Positions 56,601 through 64,000 of a DNA stretch of 64,000 bases are shown here, in pieces. Below the pieces are notes generated by a model. That model did not search any database, had not been told where the DNA came from, and worked only from the letters and a program-made list of their open reading frames with translations. How positions within the stretch are numbered: position 1 is the stretch's first letter; every line of letters begins with the position of its first letter. The stretch spans positions 27,883,556 through 27,947,555 of the forward strand of contig QVOM02000029.1 of the NCBI GenBank assembly GCA_003586115.2, written 5' to 3'. This DNA comes from Salvator merianae. Its lineage: Eukaryota; Chordata; Lepidosauria; Squamata; Teiidae. Made by a program: the position numbers and the translations under genes.

Positions 56601-58633
56601 CACAACATAGCAGTAGTATTTTCCATGTTCTATAATTTTCTTAATTGACCTTATCATATTTTTATATCTATTGCTTTTCTGATGTAGTTATCTTAATGGT
56701 ATATTGTTTTGAACTGTCTTGAACAGTGACTTTGGAAAACATGTACTGATAGACAGACTGACAGATGGACTGATGGACAAATGGATAGATGGATAGAACA
56801 CAGACTAATGAAATACAACTTAATGTACTGATTTACAGCAACTTGCTGATGACATGCCTTCATAATTTCATGTTTCCTTTTTCAGAAAAGAGCATGGAAA
56901 AAAAAATGTAGGAAATGCCAGTTGGGTGAGCTTATATGTGGAAGAAGTTCCAGTTTTCTATGCTGGAGTGGTAATACTATTTAGGAGTACACTGTGTTCT
57001 TCCATTTAGATAAAAGATAGAAACCTGATGTTTCAGGCTGTTCTTGCAAACTGTCTTGAGCCACCCATGTGTTGATTTCAGGTTTTGTTCTCCTTGAGAA
57101 ATATCTTAAAAACTGTAGCAGCTCTGTGGATAAGTGCCAAGGATGCTTATACCTAGGAATACACAGATAAGCTCGATTCCATTTCCTATATATAACAGCT
57201 TCCTTCTTAGTACAGCATTCACAGTTTTATTCTTTTCATTATACACACGTTACCATTGCATCCCAGCATGTAACCAAAGGCCATGAATAAAAATAAACAT
57301 AACGTGCTGGAAGCCAAGTAGGGTATAAAAGTGACAGTGATCTTCTTTAATAAGCTGCCTTGCTTAAATAAGAAATAGCTGCAATTCTTGAATCTGAACT
57401 TTGTCTCTCTATTTGTCTTTTTTTCCTTCTGTGTCTGCACTGTTGTTGACTTACCTTCTAGTCCTGTGTGGCTGTCTCTCTCTTTGATTTGTGCTGTTTT
57501 CATGATCTCAATAATTAGTAGATAAGTCAGGAATAGAAGAGGGTGGGAGTCTTTTAAGCACAGGCAATAGCATAGGGTCTGAAATTAAATTTTAAAAGGG
57601 CTCTTTTCTGAAGGACCACCTTGCCCTGAAAGCTGAAGATGAAAAAGGAGAAAGAATAATATGCTGCCACCCAATTCCTTGCAGGATTAACCAGGAATGG
57701 GCCAAATAATCGACCTATGTGGTGGGGGAGCTGGAAGGCTCCCAATGAAAGCCTCTTTTTCGTTTCCTTGGGTTACTTGTTTTGATCTACTGCAATACGT
57801 GTTTTCTCACTTTCACCTAATAACATAGAAATCCTCCTCCTCCTCTCTCTTTTCTTTTTCATTTACCTTGGTGGAGATGGTACTACTAATGGCAGCTTGT
57901 AAATCGCACTCCTGAAGGTAATGGGAGAAAGGGTAAGACTCCAACTGGAAGCTTCTCTCTGATCTCCCTAAACTGGATTTTGAAGAGATCACAAGCAGGC
58001 ATCCAATTGGAATCTTATCCTTTCCCCATGGTCCCAGCAAAAGAACTCCATAGGCTGCTGCTGGTTACTGCCCAGATGAGAAATCCAGGATGTGTGCTGC
58101 ATCCTGATGTGGTATGGACAAGAGTTCATGCCTTTCTAAGTCTGGTTTAATGTCGCATTTCCCAACCTGCAAATGTAAGCTTCTCTTTAAAAAATGCCTT
58201 TGCTAATGCAAAGGCTAAACTAATTTCAATACGATTGTTTGGAAAGACACTATGGCTAGGAGAGTGTGAGTTATGTCAGTTTTCAAAGTAGTGCTGGAGT
58301 CCTCTACATGCACTGCTGGGAGAAGGAAGAAGAGAGAGACAGCATTGTATGAGGGGTCTGTAGATTTTTTCATTGATGCTAAATAGAACATACTTACCTC
58401 TGCAGCATCCTATACTTCTTGATCCACTGGCTCTTAATATTCAGTGGTCACACAACATAGTGGTGTACAGATTGTGTAAACTTTAGGATGGGTATGCATG
58501 AGGCTCTGAACTTATTCCTAAGGTATCCCATTGATGCCCTCCATTTCTCCTTTGGCAAGGTTTGAGGATTGGTTTTTTTTTTTCTTTTTTCCTTTATTCC
58601 TTTCCTAACAAATGTTCAGATGGAGTGTGTCTT
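56601..58633. other. No gene recognised
   Basis: The stretch includes a short GGATAGATGGATAGA-type run at about 56755-56795. Frames up to 94 codons on the minus strand (57219-57503) have no motif. Confidence 0.45.
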
Positions 58634-58833
58634 GGCTGCATTCACACCTAAATTTTAATCCAACTTCAGTCTTCTTTCAGAGTGAGATAATCCATTGCTT
58701 TTGATTTTATCTAACACAGAAAAATCCACTTTTTGGTTAGAGAATGTGGAAAGAAAATGACTTGTCACTTTGCTGATGTGTTCCACTCTGAAAGTAGACT
58801 GAAGCTGGACTAAAACTTAGGTGTAAACACAGA
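58634..58833. mobile_element. About 200-bp MITE with long terminal inverted repeats
   Basis: The left arm GGCTGCATTCACACCTAAAT, continuing through AACTTCAGTCTTCTTTCAGA, is mirrored on the right by CTCTGAAAGTAGACTGAAG and AAACTTAGGTGTAAACAC, giving arms of about 45 bp. There is no coding frame. The target duplication is not resolved. Confidence 0.7.
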
Positions 58834-60815
58834 GTGAAGAACTTCCTTCCATGCCACCGCATACAGATCTACTCATGGAAATCTGATATTTCTTTTCAAT
58901 AACTAGAAGAATGTCTTCAGGTCAGAGAATCTCTCCACTAGGAATTCATCTCAGCCAGTGTTTTGTCTCCAGAGCTTCTTTGTAAAGCATTTGAACCAGT
59001 TACACTCCAGTATAAAAAATATGGTTCCCAATGTGGGGCACATGCCCCACAGGGGGGCAATTTGATTTTTAAGGGGGCAATTTGAGAATGAGTTATTATT
59101 AAAGTTAATGGCCTTTTAGGCTTCCTCCACTTTTTGAATTATAAGAATTATATGTCATTGGGGGGGGGGGCATCAGAATTTTAGAGATGCTTAGGTGGGG
59201 CATGGCCAATATAAGGGTTTGGAACCACTGTAAAGGCTAGCTTTGCTAGGTGGAACAACTCACAAATTTACCTGTTTATTACTTTTAAATATTTATATAC
59301 TTTGTCCCATTAAAATATAATCTCAAAGTGATTTACAAAGAATAAAAACAGCTAAAATCATAATAATTATATAAAAACATGATTAAAATCAAGGATGGGG
59401 GAAACAAAGAGCCTGGGTAAAAAGATAAAAAATGGTTGCTGGCTGAAGAACTTTTGGCTGAGTGTCCAGAAGTGGTGAACTTCTGGTGCTGCTTCTAGAT
59501 GGCCAGTGAAATAGCATAGGGTATGGTATCCTGGATCACAGCCTGTGTACTGTCCACACATGGGCCACTGGTCCAATATACCAACTAGAATACATTGTAG
59601 GCCACTTACAAGTGATCCATGTCTAGGGAGGCTATGGTGCCATTTACCAGTCCAGTATGAACATGACTCAAAGAGTATACTGGAAGGAATGTAGATCACA
59701 CCACAGAATGGAGCATATTAAAACTGATGGGAGTGACACAACACCTGGTTACTCTTCTGCTGTACGAAATTAATTTGAGGAGACAGTGATTCAAAGTAGA
59801 GGAATGAGTGAGTTAGTGTCCTAAATCTGGTTAATTTGTAAGGAGAACAAAATTCTCAAAAAGGCAATGGACAGATCCTGGCCATGAGTTGCCCAGACCT
59901 CAGAGTCTGAGTTGTCTAAGCATCAGAGTCTTCCCTCTTTGCCTTGCCATTGTGCTCCTAAGGAATGTAAACATGACATTTGGCACAGGGCTGGCTGTGG
60001 GAGCTGCTAGAAGAATAATGTGCGCTTCATTGACTCCACAACTGAAGCAGCTAGAGCACTCTTTTGGGAAATGGGCTAGGGAACACACCAATGGGAGATC
60101 ACTGTAAGGCAGGACAGCTGGAGTGGTCCATGTGTCAAGTGAAGCCTGCTGTCATTTTGTCAAGCCTGGAAATGTCCCCAGAAGTGGCATGCTGCAGAAA
60201 TCACCCCAGCCTGCTACTTTGAAGGGTAGGGAATTTTCATTTGTTTGCCTCCAAAGAAGGCCAGACTGGGACTGTGGTACAGAGGGTGTCTGCTGGCACA
60301 TGCTGCCCCATCCCACTTTCTTCTTTTCTGGATCAAGCAATCTGTGCCCAGAACAACATGCTTCAAGGTGCACACAGTGCAGAAATTTCCTTAGATTCTA
60401 TCTTAGTGTTCTTAACCCCTGAGCCACTAGAGATTCTAGAGAGCATAATACAATTGCCAAGAGAATAGAGCCTAAGAATGAAGAACTGGAGAGGATAGCA
60501 GCTAGAACAGAAACTGTAAGTTAAAATATAAACAGTTTGAGATAGGAATATGATGGCACTGTAACAATAGAAAATAAAGATATCTAAGATGACATTGTCA
60601 TAAAAGCAAGAATGGAAGCACAAAATCCGGGTAAATATTGCATCAAAAAGCAGAATTAATACCAACCTGCATACTTGAGGAATTGGTGACTGACAGTGAA
60701 GAAGTGGGATCTTTCTTGGGCTTCCACATAAACTGGAGAATTAAAAAGCATTGTAGTCTTACTGAATAAGATAAGGATAAAGTTAGATACCATTGTGAAA
60801 ACTACAAACATTTAA
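58834..60815. other. No gene recognised
   Basis: The stretch contains a G run near 59160 and an AT-rich retroposon-like tail at about 59275-59340. The 110-codon minus frame (59367-59699) and 100-codon frames near 60123-60665 have no recognisable domains. Confidence 0.45.
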
Positions 60816-60890
60816 CTGACAAAGAGATCAAAATAACTAAAGCAATGGTCTTTCCTATGGTGATATGTGGATGTGACAGATTGACATCAG
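60816..60890 (+). mobile_element. Possible RTE/Bov-B LINE fragment
   Basis: ACTAAAGCAATGGTCTTTCC, then GGTGATATGTGGATGTG parallels the Bov-B block CAAAGCTATGACTATCC, then GTAATATATGGTTGCG at 24360-24410. It is short and diverged. Confidence 0.4.
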
Positions 60891-61419
60891 AAATAGCAAG
60901 GGAAAGAAGATAGACATCTTTAAATTATGTGTGTGAAGGTGGTTCTTACAATGCTATGGTCTAAAGAATAATTAGGTTGCATCTCTCCACTCTTCTCTGA
61001 TAAACCTGCTGGAAGGAGATCAGATGTGTGGTTTAGGTCTAGCTGTCCTGGCAGGCCATTTCCATTTTCAGCAGTCACGTCACCCTCAGAGGTCCCAGAG
61101 CCTGCCCACAGAGTCTCCATTTGAGTTGGTCACCCTGAGCAGAAACCTGGTGCATAGCATTTTCATGACCATTACTTAATACTGTGAACTGAATTAAAGA
61201 CTTAGAGCATCTTTGGATTTGAATACTTCTCTGTGCCTCCACCCCCTGGGAGGTAGTGAGGGTTCCCAGACACATCAGTTTCAGGATCCATGGAAATATG
61301 CTGCACCAGGAATGGGAGAAATCTTTCCCACACACACACACACAATGGTGCATTGGAGCCCTGACCTCTGTCTCAGCCCAAATAAATTCTTATTTCTTCC
61401 TTGAGCTGGTGATTAGCAA
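60891..61419. other. No gene recognised
   Basis: Short overlapping frames only, plus a (CA)n run near 61331-61345. Confidence 0.45.
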
Positions 61420-61600
61420 GCAACAATCCACATACTGTGGGCATGTGATGAGAACAGGCAAAGGTCTAGGGGAAAAAACGTCCAGCAAAGTTGACAGAAG
61501 CAGAAGACAGGGAAAACAACAGACAAGACAGATGGACAGAAAAAAGGAAAATATAGGAATGTCCTTGAAAATGGCGAGACCTTGTCCACACAGGAAGTAG
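61420..61600 (+). pseudogene. Probable RTE-clade LINE C-terminal fragment
   Basis: A frame ending at 61600 contains GHVMRTGKGLGEKTSSKVDR, then RQMDRKKENIGMSLKMARP. The GHVMR, EKT, then RRQGKQQTRQMD pattern resembles the C-terminal end of RTE/Bov-B reverse transcriptase (GHVMR, EKT, RRGRQ). Together with 60816-60890 it may be one interrupted copy. Confidence 0.45.
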
Positions 61601-63923
61601 GAGTTGAATATGCCTAACATAAAACTATCCATGAAAAAAGAAAAAATTGTGTATGATAAAATAAATGCCCATTGCTCACATGAGTGCAGATTTGTGTACC
61701 AGGCCTAGCAAATCCTGTTGCCACCACAGCATGGGCCAATTGCAGAAGGGCTCCTTTGCTGCAAGTTATCCTTCATTTCCTTGTGTTTTTGCAGTTATAA
61801 TTTATTTGGTCTCTTAGGAAAGGTATCCTGAGATCTACAGTGTTTGTTGTACAAAGCCTAAACATATTTGAGTGTCTTGGTTATAATTTATTTACCCATG
61901 AAGTGAATGAGAAAGTATTTCAGCAATGTGGAGCAAACACCAGGCCATAGTAACCTCAGTTTAGCCCTGACCTCTTGCAACTTTTGGCACAACAGAGGCC
62001 AGCCTGCTCCTTTGCAAATTCCCTAAGTAGCAGCTTCTTCTTTCTTTCTGGGTAGGTAAGTCTCAGAGGCATCTTTAAGGGCCTGACCACCCAAACTGGT
62101 TTTATGGATCATGAAGCAAATGCGTTTTTCCAATTGTTCTCTCAGTCCTGGGAGACAAGCAATTCTTTTCTGCATATGGTAAAAAAGCATGACTATAGCA
62201 TAGACCAGTTCCTGAAATACAGCAAAAGCTTTTCATTCTCTCCATCCTCAACATTGCTTGTATGGACAAAAAGCACTGCCAGTACACAGACAGGCCAGAA
62301 CCTGAAGATTCCATAAGCTGCACTGTGAAGCAGAGTCTTCTTGAGCAGCTAACCTTGGGGTGTGTTGCAGAGAGGAAGTGGAGAATCAAAGATTAGAGAA
62401 AAAGGAGAAGGAATGGAATGGAGACAAAGGACAGCACAGTCCTTGTAGTGCTTCTGCTGGGAGACATGGCATCCTCTTGGTAAAGTTGTTCCTGGGGGCA
62501 ATGGCCTCCAAGAAGTGCTTTGTCTGCAGAAGCCTTTAGCTTGGAGCATTCCCCAGGGTGAAAATCATGCTGGAGAGCACTCCAAGGGGACAACATTTTA
62601 AAGTGGTCTCGCAAACATTTCCAGACCCTGGGTCACTTCCCTATCATGGGGAAGGCTGGAGCAGCCCAAGTGGTGTTTGGAGCCTGGCATTATTTCACTG
62701 TACTATAGAAATAGCGACAGAAATGGGTTGTTTGCAGTGCTCTGAGGAAGGCAGGGACAGGGCTGCAGCAGAGCAGATGCCCCCAGCATACACTGCCACT
62801 TATCACTTTGTCTTGGCCCAGATCAGGTGACTGGGGCCAAGACCAGCACTTGCTTCTCACCAAGTTGTGTGGTGCACAAGCTGCCAAAGTGCCTTTAACA
62901 TTTTGTCCTGCCATGTTTTGTTGGAGGATTTTAGAAAGGATGGAGCAGTGGTCTAGGGGTTGGAGCAGGGGAAAGATAACACCCATAAAACACTTCAGTT
63001 TCATCTTTTTGAATGAAGCCTGCTGATTCAGCGATCTATGTGAAGCATGTCACGTGTAGGCTGCCCTGAGGAGAGAGAGATAGTGGACAAACTCCACTCA
63101 CCCCACTGTCCCAAAGCCCCAGAGCACTGGAATGAAATGCCCCCTCCCAGCTGGCCATTTTTGCTCTGATGTGAAAAACGTTTGGCCAGAAACCAGACCA
63201 GTGAGACATGTCCTCACTCCTAGAGTGGTAGATAACCTTGCTGGGTGTGGCACACTCATGCGTGCAAATATGTTTACTCCTAGGGTGGTTGAAATGGCCC
63301 AGGAACCAGTGGGGCCAGCTCCTGAACTCCAGGGGGGCACCCTACAGTACTTGTGTGGATGTTGCCTCAGTCTGTTGGGCACTGAAACAACGTTTAGGAA
63401 GCTAAAGCTTTCTAGTAACATTTTACCCCACTTCCTATACCCTCTTTCCCTGATCTGCAGGCAACCATAACATTTGTTTAGAGCAGTGTTTTTTAACCTT
63501 TTCTTTTCCTCATTCCACTTCTGAAGTGTACATTTGAATGCCTAGTATTAAGATTAAACAATATGGGTGTCAACTATTTTCATATCCTTCTGTTGCCTTA
63601 GCAGCACATAAGTGGCCAGGTTTTTAAACACCATGCCAGACAAGGTTGCCCAGCACTTAATACATTTTTTTTCTTCTGTTCATATAATCCATTCTGTTAA
63701 CCTATTCCTGTTTTTCTTTAAGTAAGGAACTACTGATTGGTAGCTGTTAACTGTTAGCTGGGTATTTACTCTGTTGTGATTGCTGGACTTCAACACTATT
63801 TTTGTAGACCAGGCTAACTACTGCTAGGCAACACAGAATGCACTCAGTAGAGGGGGCCCTGGGGCAAATGCCTCCCAAGGAACAGTCTGGCCACATGACC
63901 CTTAAGCTTGGAGTGGATTTCCA
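61601..63923. other. No gene recognised
   Basis: Frames of 60-112 codons overlap on both strands (for example 63132-63470 against 63098-63421) without motifs. I see no delimited repeat. Confidence 0.45.
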
Positions 63924-64000
63924 TGCATAAGAACATAAGAGGAACCTTGCTGGATCAGGCCACAGCACATCTAGTACAGCATCCTGTTTCATGCAGCAGC
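63924..64000 (-). mobile_element. CR1-like LINE family 2 tail, cut by the window end
   Basis: The plus strand reads CATAAGAACATAAGAGG, then GCTGGATCAGGCCACAG and TACAGCATCCTGTTT. This is the reverse complement of the family 2 tail seen at 1410-1616 and elsewhere. The element continues beyond the window. Confidence 0.8.

Noticed and set aside
1..64000. CRISPR array, bacterial operons, rRNA or functional tRNA genes
   Set aside because: No regularly spaced direct repeats with unique spacers, no ribosome-binding-site-led gene strings and no complete tRNA fold were seen. The sequence is vertebrate in character.

Overview
The window looks like intergenic or intronic DNA of a vertebrate, most probably a squamate reptile. 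It is AT-rich, full of simple repeats, and built largely from transposable elements. The host call rests on the mix: a nearly full-length CR1 LINE, a second CR1-like LINE family whose tails end in TATGTTCT, Bov-B/RTE LINE ends (typical of squamates and ruminants), many hAT- and Harbinger-like MITEs, a Tc1 relic, a tRNA-derived SINE and a gammaretrovirus-like provirus. The species cannot be named from this. I see no host protein-coding gene, tRNA, rRNA or CRISPR array. The substantial protein-coding frames all belong to mobile elements.

Layout. 1-6.0 kb: a minus-strand CR1 LINE with intact ORF1 (SGNH-esterase type), ORF2 (endonuclease plus reverse transcriptase) broken by one stop codon, and a 14-bp tandem array in its 5' region. 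6-19.4 kb: old MITEs, a SINE, a palindromic foldback element and tails of the second LINE family. 19.6-20.3 kb: a truncated second copy of the same CR1. 22-27 kb: a hAT MITE, a Bov-B end and three tetranucleotide microsatellites. 27-45 kb: copies of a roughly 500-bp family with GGGCCTGTTTGCACTT termini, a Tc1-like relic, a striking 778-bp hAT-type element made of nested palindromes, and a mariner-like relic. 46-48 kb: Bov-B and L2-like LINE pieces on the minus strand. 48.9-52.5 kb: a complete LTR-to-LTR provirus on the minus strand carrying an uninterrupted 610-codon gag and lacking pol and env. 52.5-64 kb: LINE pieces, a MITE and unassigned DNA.

Two units deserve attention. In the CR1 element, ORF1 ends in the canonical -1 frameshift heptamer T TTA AAC followed directly by its TAG stop. 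The -1 frame is the ORF2 frame, and that frame has no ATG before the endonuclease begins, so a frameshifted ORF1-ORF2 fusion is a concrete hypothesis. In the provirus, both LTRs, a 5-bp target duplication, an 18-nt match to tRNA-Ser at the primer site and an open gag are present, but the interior is only 2.37 kb. It looks like a non-autonomous, gag-only element.
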